In this document: piece after piece, positions 26,616 to 34,841 of the stretch | How positions within the stretch are numbered: position 1 is the first letter of the stretch | Layout: every line of letters begins with the position of its first letter | Source of the DNA: Clostridia bacterium | GTDB taxonomy: Bacteria; Bacillota; Thermoanaerobacteria; Thermoanaerobacterales; Thermoanaerobacteraceae | Assembly (NCBI GenBank): GCA_012840485.1 | Contig: DULG01000031.1 | Span: forward strand, 1-64,000 | Direction of reading: 5' to 3' | Length of the DNA stretch: 64,000 nt | Translations under genes and position numbers: made by a program | Notes under the pieces: generated by a model | Told to the model about the DNA's origin: nothing | Databases searched by the model: none | What the model saw: only the letters and a program-made list of their open reading frames with translations

Positions 26616-28235
26616 TCATTCCTCACATTCAAGATACTTTTGTAATGTATTCTTTACTGCTCCAGGGCCAGCAATTAATTCTTTAAAGTAATTTTCTATT
26701 TTTTCCCCTAACCCTACTTCATAAAGATTTAATCCAAAAATATGTTCATTTGAAAGAATAGGTCTTAAATTGTCTTTTACTGACTCTATATCACCTAATC
26801 TTATATTAGAAACATGGGATTTTAAATCTTCTAATAAGGGGTCTGGACTTAATGTCATTGCTTTTCCTTCATCATCTATACCCATTAAGTATCTACACCA
26901 TCCTGCTATAACAAGTGGAATATACTTTAAATCTGTCACATGTAAGTCATCTCTTTGTTTGTAAGACTTTATCGTCTCTCCAAATCTTATTGCCATTTTT
27001 TGTGATGTATCTGTTGCAATCCTTTGTGGGGTATCTGGCATATATGGATTAGGAAATCTTACTTCAATTACTTCTCTTAAAAATTCTTCTGGATCTAATA
27101 CTCCCGGATGAACAACAACTGGAAGCCCTTCATCATATCCTATTTTTTCAACTAGTTTTTTCAAACATGGATCTTTCATTTCATCTGCTATTGTGTTATA
27201 ATTTAACAAACAGCCAAAAATCGCTAATGTTGTATGCAAAGGATTTAAACAAGTTGTTACTTTCATTCTTTCTACTTTTTCTACTGTTTCTTTATCTGTA
27301 AAAATCACTCCTGCTTCTTCTAATGGAGGCCTACCGTTAGGAAATTTGTCTTCTATTACTAAGTAGTGTATTTTTTCTGCATTGACAAAAGGTGCTATTA
27401 TAGTATTTTTGCTTGTCTTGATTATATCCATTCTTTCTAAGCCGAGGTCTTCTAATTTTTTCTTCACCTCTTCAGAGGGCCTTGGCACTATTTTATCTAT
27501 CATGCTGAGTGGAAAAGATACTTTTGTAGAATCAGTTAGATAATCCAAAAATCCTGTTTCAACAAAACTTTTTCTTTGCCATTCTTCTGCTATGGTTTTT
27601 ATTGAATTGAAAAGTCTCTCTCCATTTCCAGAGAAATTATCTAAACTCAAAAGCGCAATGGGATGTTGACCGTTTAAATACCTTTCATAAACCAGTGAAG
27701 TGATTTTTGAAATAATGTTTTTGGGTCTCTCTGGTCCATTTTCTATGTCTTCTTTTACCTCTTTAATATATTCCCCTGAAAAATCTTTTAAATTATAGGC
27801 TTTTTCAGTTATTGTGAAACTTGCTATCTGTAAATACGGATTAGCGAATACGTCCTTTAATCTTTTCCAATCACTGTGAGATAGATCGGCTATTATTTTG
27901 TCACTTATACTACCTATAACTTCTATCTCAAGAGTGCCATCCAAATTCATAACTACTAACATACTTAGATTGTCATATGGAACATATATTTTTTCAATTA
28001 TTTCGTAATCATATGATTCTACAGCAATTATTCCAGTTTTTGATAATCCTTTGTCTAAAAGATTTTGCTGAAGGAGTGAAATGAAGCCTCTAAAAATGTT
28101 CCCTGCCCCAAAATGTAACCATGTAGGATTTTCTTTAGTTTCTTCCGCTGCTTTTTCTACATCATAGTTTGGAAGTTTTATACCTGCTTGACGCCATTTA
28201 TCAATGTCTCTTATACTCTCCCTAGTTAAAAGCAT
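26616..28235 (-). CDS. uxuB: Fructuronate/tagaturonate reductase, UxuB type
   Basis: This polyol-dehydrogenase family protein has about 539 residues starting at MLLTRESIRDIDKW, with AAAGGAAG upstream. Landmarks are WLHFGAGNIFRGF (NAD binding), the CLNPLHTTLAIFGC stretch and RIATDTSQKMAIRFGETIKS. The length and N-terminus fit the Thermotoga-type mannonate oxidoreductase better than the shorter E. coli UxaB. With UxaE also encoded nearby, reduction of fructuronate to mannonate is the more likely activity. UxaB activity on tagaturonate cannot be excluded. It is the first gene of the operon preceded by the control region at 28296-28352. Confidence 0.85.
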   Translation of the reverse strand: MLLTRESIRDIDKWRQAGIKLPNYDVEKAAEETKENPTWLHFGAGNIFRGFISLLQQNLLDKGLSKTGIIAVESYDYEIIEKIYVPYDNLSMLVVMNLDGTLEIEVIGSISDKIIADLSHSDWKRLKDVFANPYLQIASFTITEKAYNLKDFSGEYIKEVKEDIENGPERPKNIISKITSLVYERYLNGQHPIALLSLDNFSGNGERLFNSIKTIAEEWQRKSFVETGFLDYLTDSTKVSFPLSMIDKIVPRPSEEVKKKLEDLGLERMDIIKTSKNTIIAPFVNAEKIHYLVIEDKFPNGRPPLEEAGVIFTDKETVEKVERMKVTTCLNPLHTTLAIFGCLLNYNTIADEMKDPCLKKLVEKIGYDEGLPVVVHPGVLDPEEFLREVIEVRFPNPYMPDTPQRIATDTSQKMAIRFGETIKSYKQRDDLHVTDLKYIPLVIAGWCRYLMGIDDEGKAMTLSPDPLLEDLKSHVSNIRLGDIESVKDNLRPILSNEHIFGLNLYEVGLGEKIENYFKELIAGPGAVKNTLQKYLECEE

Positions 28236-28295
28236 ATCCTTTCTTCCTTTCTGTGAATTGTCTTGTAATATCACAACAATTCATTCGTTTATTTT

Positions 28296-28352
28296 GTGGA
28301 TTATCTTGTGTTTATTATATATATTCTACATGAATCCAAAAAATCCTTCTTG
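28296..28352 (-). promoter_or_regulatory. uxuB operon control region: sigma-H-like promoter plus shared operator
   Basis: On the minus strand GAAGGATTT (28341-28349) and GTAGAATAT (28321-28329) are 11 nt apart, matching the sigma-H consensus. The whole 57-nt segment aligns without gaps to 34701-34757, with 48 identical positions. The part beyond the -10 block, which contains plus-strand GTGGATT and TTTATTATAT, is therefore a likely operator for a regulator shared by both operons, best guessed to be the DeoR protein at 33847. Confidence 0.55.
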
Positions 28353-28382
28353 ATTTTTAAATTTTTTTATTGAATTTTTATT

Positions 28383-28413
28383 GAAAGAAAATGGGAGAAC
28401 AGAAAACTCCCAT
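28383..28413 (-). terminator. Intrinsic terminator after gnd
   Basis: On the minus strand ATGGGAG and CTCCCAT form a 7-bp stem around a 9-nt loop, followed by TTTTCTTTC. It closes the deoR-uxaE-gntK-gnd transcript and isolates it from the uxuB promoter just downstream. Confidence 0.75.
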
Positions 28414-28445
28414 TAATTCAACATCAACTAAATGTCAATTAGGTT

Positions 28446-29852
28446 TTAGTTTGCCTCCCATTCAGTGTGAAAAATTCCCTCTTTATCTATTCTTCTATAT
28501 GTGTGAGCCCCAAAGAAATCTCTTTGAGCTTGGATTAGATTAGCAGGCAAGTTTTCTTCTATCATGCTCAAAAAATAATCTAATGAAGAATTAAGTACAA
28601 GCATTGGAAGGTAAAAATCTTTTGCTAAATTAGTGATATATTTTATTGAATCAATTTTATCCATTAGGAAAGATAACGCCTTTTCACTGTTAAGAAGATT
28701 TACATTTTCTTTATTTTCTTTAATAATGTCTCTTAAGAAATCTAAAATCTTTGCTCTTATGATGCAGCCACCTTTCCAAATACGCAATACTTCTGAAAGG
28801 TCAATATTATACTCAAAAACCTTTGAAGCTTCAGATATAACCCATAATCCCTGAGAAAAAGATGTAAAAACACTAAAAAGTAATGCATTTTCTAAATCCT
28901 TTATTATTTTTTCTTTATCTATATCAATTTCAGGATATATTTTTGTAACTCTTTTAGCTAATTGTACTCTTTCCTCTTTAAGGAAAGATAAACTTCTCGC
29001 TTCTACTGCAAGGTTCAAAGAGGGAGTCGGTATTCCTAAATCCAAAGAAATTTGAGAAGTCCATTTGCCTGTACCTTTTTGTTCTGCCTCATCCAATATT
29101 AAATCTACAAGATATTTCCCCCTCTCTTCATCTTTATATCTCATGATTTTATAAGAAATCTCCATGAGAAAAGAATTTAAATCATTATTATTCCATTTTT
29201 CAAATATCTCTCCTATCTCTTCGGGAGAAAGTTTTAACACCTTTCGAAGTACATCGTAAACCTCAGCTATTGCTTGCATTATGGCATATTCTATTCCATT
29301 GTGGACCATTTTGACAAAATGTCCAGCTGAATCATTTCCAACGTATGTACAGCATGGCCCTGCTTCTGTTTGAGCTGCAATTTTTAAAAGAACATCTTTA
29401 ACCATTTCATATGCATCCTGTGTTCCTCCTGGCATTAACGAAGGGCCGTGTAAAGCTCCAGCTTCACCACCTGATACTCCCATTCCCAAATAGAGTATGC
29501 CTTTTTCTTCTAGTTCTTTAATTCTCCTTGAAGTATCTTTAAAATAAGAATTTCCTCCATCAATGATTAGGTCTCCCTTGTCAAGATAAGGCAAAAACTC
29601 TTGAATTACATCATCTACGGGTTTTCCTGCTTTAACCATGAGAATGATTTTTCTAGGCCTCTTTAAAGACTCTACAAAAGATTTGATGTCATAATAAGGC
29701 TTAATTTGTTCATCTTTTACTTTGTTTTGCATGAATTCTTGTGTTTTTTCAGATGTTCTATTAAATACAGATACGCTATAGCCCTTTCTAGCAATGTTTA
29801 AAGCCAAATTTTGTCCCATTACTGCTAAGCCGATTAAACCTATTTCATTCAT
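28446..29852 (-). CDS. gnd: 6-phosphogluconate dehydrogenase
   Basis: Gnd oxidatively decarboxylates 6-phosphogluconate to ribulose 5-phosphate. The 468-residue length is normal for the long form. The coenzyme motif GLIGLAVMGQNLALNIARKG is at the N-terminus; the catalytic region shows GVSGGEAGALHGPSLMPGG and the lysine in GHFVKMVHNGIEY. The C-terminal QAQRDFFGAHTYRRID is conserved. AGGAGG precedes the start. It follows gntK by 18 bp, so gluconate is phosphorylated and oxidised by consecutive products of one transcript. Confidence 0.95.
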   Translation of the reverse strand: MNEIGLIGLAVMGQNLALNIARKGYSVSVFNRTSEKTQEFMQNKVKDEQIKPYYDIKSFVESLKRPRKIILMVKAGKPVDDVIQEFLPYLDKGDLIIDGGNSYFKDTSRRIKELEEKGILYLGMGVSGGEAGALHGPSLMPGGTQDAYEMVKDVLLKIAAQTEAGPCCTYVGNDSAGHFVKMVHNGIEYAIMQAIAEVYDVLRKVLKLSPEEIGEIFEKWNNNDLNSFLMEISYKIMRYKDEERGKYLVDLILDEAEQKGTGKWTSQISLDLGIPTPSLNLAVEARSLSFLKEERVQLAKRVTKIYPEIDIDKEKIIKDLENALLFSVFTSFSQGLWVISEASKVFEYNIDLSEVLRIWKGGCIIRAKILDFLRDIIKENKENVNLLNSEKALSFLMDKIDSIKYITNLAKDFYLPMLVLNSSLDYFLSMIEENLPANLIQAQRDFFGAHTYRRIDKEGIFHTEWEAN

Positions 29853-29870
29853 TTACTTTACCTCCTGTTT

Positions 29871-31352
29871 TTATAATTTGCTGTGAAGTTCAAAAAGTTC
29901 TTTGAGATTTTTAGTTAAAACTCTAAAAAATTGAAATTTCTTTTCGTAATACTCTATTTTTTCTTTGGAAGGCACATAAGTATTTTCTATTTTTACCATT
30001 TCTCTTGTGGCCTCAATCAAAGTTTTGTACCTTCCCATTGCATAATAGCCTAAAAGTGCAGAGCCTACAAGAGCAGGTTCTTCTACATTAGACACCTTAA
30101 TTGGCAACCCTAAAGTAGAAGCAAAAATCTCCATCCATAGGGGCGATTTTGTACCTCCTCCTCCCGCTCTAATTTCTTTTATTTTTATATTATTATCCTT
30201 TAAAGCCTCATAAAGCATCCTTAGGGAAAATGCAACTCCTTCCATACCGGCTCTTATCATGTGTCCTTTATTGTGGGTGTTTTTCAATCCAAAAAACACT
30301 CCAGAAGCAATGTTTCCTATTTCTTTGTCTCTTTCTCCGGTTAAATAGGGAATGAAAAAGAGATTTGATGAGTCTCCTTTTGAAGCTTCCGCTGTCAATT
30401 CATCATAAGACATATTAAATACATTATCTCTCAACCATTTTAAAACAATTCCTGCATTGTTTATAGCAGCACCAATAAACCATTTCCCTGAAGAAAGGTA
30501 ATAAGTTTGAAGCCTCATAGACTCTTCTTTATCAAATATAGCTTCAGGATAAGCTACTCTAAACATTCCAGTAGTCCCTATGTTTATTGCGCCAACTTCT
30601 TCTTCAAAAGTTCCAATTCCTATGCCCACAGCTCCTCCATCGTAAACCCCTGTAAGCACTTTTACATCTCCAGAAAGCCCCAAAAGCCCTTTTGTCTCAA
30701 GAGGCAAATCAGCTAAAATTTTGTCAGAAGACACTATTGTGGGAAGTCTGTTTTTATCTATCCCTAATATACTAAGGGCATAATCATCCCAATCTAATGT
30801 ATTTACATTCATATAACCAGTTGCAGAAGATATGCTGGGCTCTGTAAAAGGTTCCCCTAAAAGTTTTAAGAGAATAAAGTCTTTGGAGCTTAAGAAAAAC
30901 CTAGTTTTGTTAAATATCTCATTTCTCTTTTTCTTAAGCCAGTATATTTTAAATAAAGGAGCATGAAAAGTAGGAGTATAGCCAGTTCTTTTGTATACTT
31001 CTTTTACATCCATTGTCTTTAAAAATTCTTCATAAGTTTCTTTCGCCCTTAAGTCCAAAAGAGTCATCATACCCATCAGGGGATTTAAATTTTCGTCCAC
31101 AGGTATTAGCCCAAACATGTAGGAAGAAGGCACAATTAAAGAAATTTTATCTTCAAATCCTTTTGCCACCTCTTTAACTGCTTCTACAAAAGCACCAAAA
31201 AGGACTTCTGGATTATGCTCCGCCTTTCCTTCATTGTCTCTTTCTATAGGCGTTTCTTTTCTATATAAACTTAAAATATTTCCTTTTTCGTCCACTACAC
31301 CTGCTTTTAAATTTGTAGTACCTATGTCAACAGAAAGAATTAAATTTTCCAT
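29871..31352 (-). CDS. gntK: FGGY-family carbohydrate kinase, likely gluconokinase
   Basis: The 493-residue kinase has the FGGY N-terminus LSVDIGTTNLKAGVVD, the middle stretch GVYDGGAVGIGIG and the C-terminal signature EIRAGGGGTKSPLWMEIFAS. Neighbouring gnd makes D-gluconate the most likely substrate, giving 6-phosphogluconate; a similar gnd/uxaE/kinase grouping is known in Thermotoga maritima. Its start overlaps the upstream dehydrogenase gene by 13 bp. A xylulose-kinase-like specificity cannot be excluded by eye. Confidence 0.82.
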   Translation of the reverse strand: MENLILSVDIGTTNLKAGVVDEKGNILSLYRKETPIERDNEGKAEHNPEVLFGAFVEAVKEVAKGFEDKISLIVPSSYMFGLIPVDENLNPLMGMMTLLDLRAKETYEEFLKTMDVKEVYKRTGYTPTFHAPLFKIYWLKKKRNEIFNKTRFFLSSKDFILLKLLGEPFTEPSISSATGYMNVNTLDWDDYALSILGIDKNRLPTIVSSDKILADLPLETKGLLGLSGDVKVLTGVYDGGAVGIGIGTFEEEVGAINIGTTGMFRVAYPEAIFDKEESMRLQTYYLSSGKWFIGAAINNAGIVLKWLRDNVFNMSYDELTAEASKGDSSNLFFIPYLTGERDKEIGNIASGVFFGLKNTHNKGHMIRAGMEGVAFSLRMLYEALKDNNIKIKEIRAGGGGTKSPLWMEIFASTLGLPIKVSNVEEPALVGSALLGYYAMGRYKTLIEATREMVKIENTYVPSKEKIEYYEKKFQFFRVLTKNLKELFELHSKL

Positions 31353-32347
31353 GACTCCCCCTCCAAAACTTCTTTATTTATAACGCCATCAGGAATTTCT
31401 CCTCTTAAGACCTTTTCTACATCTGAAACAACCTTGTCCCCCATACCTCTTAAGCATTCGTAAGTGTAAGCAGATGTGTGGGGTGTGATTATAACATTGT
31501 CAAAGGCTAAAAGGGGATGATTCTCATCAATGGGTTCACCTTCTACTACGTCCAATCCTGCTCCTGCAACTTTTCCCTCTTTGAGTGCTTTTATCAAAGC
31601 TTCTGTATCTATAAGTTCTCCTCTTGCAGTGTTAACAATAAAAACATTTTTCTTCATCATAGAAAACTCTTTATGAGACAGCATGTGATAATTTTTTTCA
31701 TTGAGTGAAGCATTTAATGAAATAATGTCAGAAGTTTGTAAAAGTTCTTCTAAAAAAACAGGCTGTGCTCCTCTTTTTTGTATCTCCTCTTCTGAAAGAT
31801 TAGGGTCATAGGCTATTACTTGTGCACCAAATCCATATTTTAATATTTCTGCAACTCTACTCCCAATATTCCCAATACCGATTATTCCTGCAACTTTATC
31901 TTTTATCTCATACCCCATAAAACTCGCTCTTTCCTGCCATTTGCCATCTTTTACCCTTAAAGATGCTTCTCTTACTCTCCTCATTACATCTAAAAGAAGG
32001 GCAATTGCATTTTCTGCCACTGCTTCTCTTTCTACAATTCCAGCAACTTTTGTGACAAGAGTGCCTTTTTCTGTGGCACTTTTTATGTCTATAGCATCAT
32101 ATCCTATGCCGTGGCGAGTTATTAAAAGAGTCTTGTCTTTGTATTCAAAAAATTCTCTGTCATAATAGGGCTTTACACTGGCAATGATTATAGAATAGCC
32201 CATTAATTTTTCTGCTAAAGCCTTCCCTCTCATGTCATGAGGAAGTTCAAATCTTTCCACTTCCCCCAATGCTTTTAACCTCTCAATATGGTCAGGAAAA
32301 TGTTTGCCAAAACTGCTAGAGTTGACAATCGCAATTTTTACACTCAT
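31340..32347 (-). CDS. D-isomer 2-hydroxyacid dehydrogenase, possible 2-ketogluconate reductase
   Basis: The 335-residue protein has the NAD(P)-binding motif GIIGIGNIGSRVAEILK, the arginine-bearing NTARGELIDTEAL and the C-terminal catalytic histidine in ITPHTSAYTYE. The family reduces 2-keto acids to D-2-hydroxy acids. Being in one transcript with gluconokinase and gnd, reduction of 2-ketogluconate to gluconate is an attractive role, but glyoxylate or hydroxypyruvate reductase activity is equally compatible with the motifs. The paralogue at 34842 is clearly divergent. Confidence 0.78.
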   Translation of the reverse strand: MSVKIAIVNSSSFGKHFPDHIERLKALGEVERFELPHDMRGKALAEKLMGYSIIIASVKPYYDREFFEYKDKTLLITRHGIGYDAIDIKSATEKGTLVTKVAGIVEREAVAENAIALLLDVMRRVREASLRVKDGKWQERASFMGYEIKDKVAGIIGIGNIGSRVAEILKYGFGAQVIAYDPNLSEEEIQKRGAQPVFLEELLQTSDIISLNASLNEKNYHMLSHKEFSMMKKNVFIVNTARGELIDTEALIKALKEGKVAGAGLDVVEGEPIDENHPLLAFDNVIITPHTSAYTYECLRGMGDKVVSDVEKVLRGEIPDGVINKEVLEGESWKI

Positions 32348-32363
32348 TTTTATCTTCCTTTCT

Positions 32364-33815
32364 TCATATGTTAAATATTTCTTTCAAGTGATTTTCAATG
32401 TTTTTACTCACAAACTCGTAATGTTCTTCTTCATACTTATCTAAAACTTCATAAATTTCTTTTCTTTTCTCATCCAATAAAACTCCATAGGAAATGTGAA
32501 AAAGCTGTTTAATTTCAGGTTTTAAAAGAATTTGCGAATCCTCTGTTCGGATTGTTTGTGGAAAATCATCTCTATCAATTAAGACTTTGTAAGCCTTTTT
32601 ACTCTCTTCTAAATTATCTAAAGCAATTTTATAAAGGTCATTAAAAAGGTCTTTATCCCTTTCAAAAATGAGGTTTATCGCTTGAAGCCAGCTTGTGCCA
32701 GAAGTTTTAATATGAAAATTTCCTTCAGTAATTTCATGAAATATTTTGTAAATGCTAAATTTGTCACTTCCAGAGTGAAGACTTAACTTGTACCCTCCTA
32801 ATTCTTTAGTAAGAAAATAATGCTTTTTAAGTTCTGATGTAAACTTCTCTATGTCTCCTTTGTAGTCTATCGCCTTTTGAAATTCCCCAGGAAATTTGGG
32901 TGCCAAACTCCAAAAGTCTATCCCCTTTCTATGCAAATATTCAACCACAAATATGTGGTCTTCTACTGTAGTATCCTTCTCTCCCTCATCTATTGAAATT
33001 TCTAAATCGAAATGCTGCAATCTGTCCTTCAGAATACCATATACTTTTTCTAGAAACTTCATAGCTTTTTCATAAGTGAGAGCAGATTTGTACAATTCAT
33101 CTTCAGAAACTACAAAGTCTTCGTCGGTAGAAATACTGAATTTTTTACCTTTATACCTGTCAATTATTTGCATACTTTGTGAAGATAAACTTTGGGCCTT
33201 TTCTTTTAATTGAGACTCTGGCATATCTGAAATTTTCACTAATAAATCACTTAAATCAAGAGTGTACATTGTGTAGCCTGCATCAATTGCTTCCATCAAA
33301 TGTTTTTCGTCTTTTATGTGGTCGGCATCTGCTCCAAATCCTCCTGCGTATCCTGCTTCTAAAACGCCTAAAATAGCTTTTAGTAATACATCTTTAAAAT
33401 CTCTATTAGTTTTTACAAGTTCTCTTGGAGATTGTTGAGCTAACACAGGAAAAATATCATAATTTTTTAAAACTTTTATATGAGCTGGTGTCACAAGTCC
33501 CAACCTGTCCCCCGTGCCAAATGAGGTTCTTTCTTTGCAAGTCACTGGAGAAATACCAAAATTATCTTTTAATATTAAGTAGTTTTCGTAAGTTAAAGGA
33601 TAAAGATTGAGATAAAAACCCAGCTCTTCTACATATTTATCTTCAACAAAATGAGGGGAAGATAATTTAAAATTTCCATTTGTCAAAAATCCTATTTTTT
33701 TGTCACTATCTTCTTTAGCTACAAAAATATAAACATCCTCTTTTAATCTTCTGAATGAGTCAGGATATAAAAGAAAAGAGTTTTTTAACAAATAATTAGA
33801 AAGTTCCTCTTTCAT
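32364..33815 (-). CDS. uxaE: Tagaturonate/fructuronate epimerase
   Basis: The 483-residue product matches the UxaE family, characterised for Thermotoga maritima TM0440, which epimerises D-tagaturonate to D-fructuronate. Landmarks are CKERTSFGTGDRLGLVTPAH in the first third, GYAGGFGADADHIK in the middle and LSLHSGSDKFSIYKI towards the end. It joins galacturonate breakdown (UxaC) to the mannonate branch (UxuB). It lies between the DeoR regulator and the 2-hydroxyacid dehydrogenase gene, 16 bp from the latter. Confidence 0.9.
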   Translation of the reverse strand: MKEELSNYLLKNSFLLYPDSFRRLKEDVYIFVAKEDSDKKIGFLTNGNFKLSSPHFVEDKYVEELGFYLNLYPLTYENYLILKDNFGISPVTCKERTSFGTGDRLGLVTPAHIKVLKNYDIFPVLAQQSPRELVKTNRDFKDVLLKAILGVLEAGYAGGFGADADHIKDEKHLMEAIDAGYTMYTLDLSDLLVKISDMPESQLKEKAQSLSSQSMQIIDRYKGKKFSISTDEDFVVSEDELYKSALTYEKAMKFLEKVYGILKDRLQHFDLEISIDEGEKDTTVEDHIFVVEYLHRKGIDFWSLAPKFPGEFQKAIDYKGDIEKFTSELKKHYFLTKELGGYKLSLHSGSDKFSIYKIFHEITEGNFHIKTSGTSWLQAINLIFERDKDLFNDLYKIALDNLEESKKAYKVLIDRDDFPQTIRTEDSQILLKPEIKQLFHISYGVLLDEKRKEIYEVLDKYEEEHYEFVSKNIENHLKEIFNI

Positions 33816-33846
33816 GTTCCATTACCCCTTTTTTATTTTTTTGCAA

Positions 33847-34602
33847 CTACACAACCTCAATCTTTACATAATTTTTTAACTCTTCCACTATTTCATTGTT
33901 CTGATCTCCAGAAGTTATTATTTTCTCAATCTCTTCAAAAGTAGCAAAAGATACCATTGCAACTTTTCCAAATTTGCTGCTATCTGCTACAACAATTACT
34001 CTGCTGGCGGACTTTATCATGGCTTTTTTCGCTTCCGCTTCAAAAATATCAGAGGTGGTAAGCCCTTTTTCCAATGAAATTCCACCTGTCCCTAAAAATA
34101 ATATGTCGATGTTGTATTTACCTATACAATTTAAGGTTTCAAACCCTACCATTGAATGATTATCATGTTTTAATTTGCCACCAGTAATAAAAAGATTGAT
34201 GTCAGGGTTGTTGGCTAATTCTGTAGCAATGTTTAATGCATTCGTCACCACCGTTATGCCTTTGAAATTTCTGATGGCACGGGCTATGTGATATGTGGTA
34301 GAACCAGCATCTAAAAATATGACATTTCCTTCTTGTATTTCTGACACAGCCCTTGCTGCTATTTTTTGTTTTTCTTCTATATGCTCTTTAAATCTTTTAA
34401 CAAGGGGAGGTATAATTATATTTTCTTTCAATACTGCTCCTCCATAGTTTCTTTCTACTAGCCCCTGTCTTTCCAACTCTTCCAAGTCTCTTCTTATTGT
34501 CTCATCAGAAACATTAAACATCTCACAGAGTTCGGATACTTTAACAGCTTTTTTCTTTAAAATGATTTCTTTAATTTTATCTCTTCTAGTTGAAACAAGC
34601 AT
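33847..34602 (-). CDS. DeoR/GlpR-family transcriptional regulator
   Basis: The 251-residue protein has an N-terminal helix-turn-helix (KVSELCEMFNVSDETIRRDL) followed by the DeoR effector domain with VIFLDAGSTTYHIARAI and ITGGKL. Such regulators sense phosphorylated sugars or related acids. It is the first gene of its operon. The control region in front of it is nearly the same as that upstream of uxuB, so it probably controls both operons. The effector may be a uronate or gluconate pathway intermediate; this is inference. Confidence 0.88.
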   Translation of the reverse strand: MLVSTRRDKIKEIILKKKAVKVSELCEMFNVSDETIRRDLEELERQGLVERNYGGAVLKENIIIPPLVKRFKEHIEEKQKIAARAVSEIQEGNVIFLDAGSTTYHIARAIRNFKGITVVTNALNIATELANNPDINLFITGGKLKHDNHSMVGFETLNCIGKYNIDILFLGTGGISLEKGLTTSDIFEAEAKKAMIKSASRVIVVADSSKFGKVAMVSFATFEEIEKIITSGDQNNEIVEELKNYVKIEVV

Positions 34603-34700
34603 TTACATCCTCTCCTACACTTATTAGTCATTCTTATTTTTACCATAAAATAAATAAGTCAACAACTTTACTGTTATAATTTAAAATACACATTTTATTT

Positions 34701-34757
34701 GTGGATTTTATTGCTTTTATTATATTAATTCTACACAAACCCAAAAAATCCTTCTTG
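34701..34757 (-). promoter_or_regulatory. deoR-uxaE operon control region: sigma-H-like promoter plus shared operator
   Basis: On the minus strand GAAGGATTT (34746-34754) and GTAGAATTA (34726-34734) are separated by 11 nt, again matching sigma-H spacing. The segment is a near-copy of 28296-28352. A possible sigma-A promoter, TTGTTG then 17 nt then TAAAAA, lies closer to the gene, so two start sites are possible. Confidence 0.55.
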
Positions 34758-34803
34758 GTTTTAAAAATTTATTTTTTCTTGGCTTTTATGGAATTTATGG
34801 AAT

Positions 34804-34836
34804 TGGAAAAAAGGAACCCATAAAAGGATTCCTTTA
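34804..34836 (-). terminator. Intrinsic terminator after the 2-hydroxyacid dehydrogenase gene
   Basis: On the minus strand AAAGGAATCC pairs with GGTTCCTTT around a short loop, followed by TTTTCC. It ends the transcript coming from 35813 and separates it from the deoR promoter. Confidence 0.65.
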
Positions 34837-34841
34837 AATTA

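Noticed and set aside
26616-28235. Mannitol dehydrogenase or altronate oxidoreductase UxaB as first choice
   Set aside because: The family is right, but the roughly 539-residue length and the presence of UxaE favour the UxuB-type reductase; UxaB is kept as an alternative in the entry.
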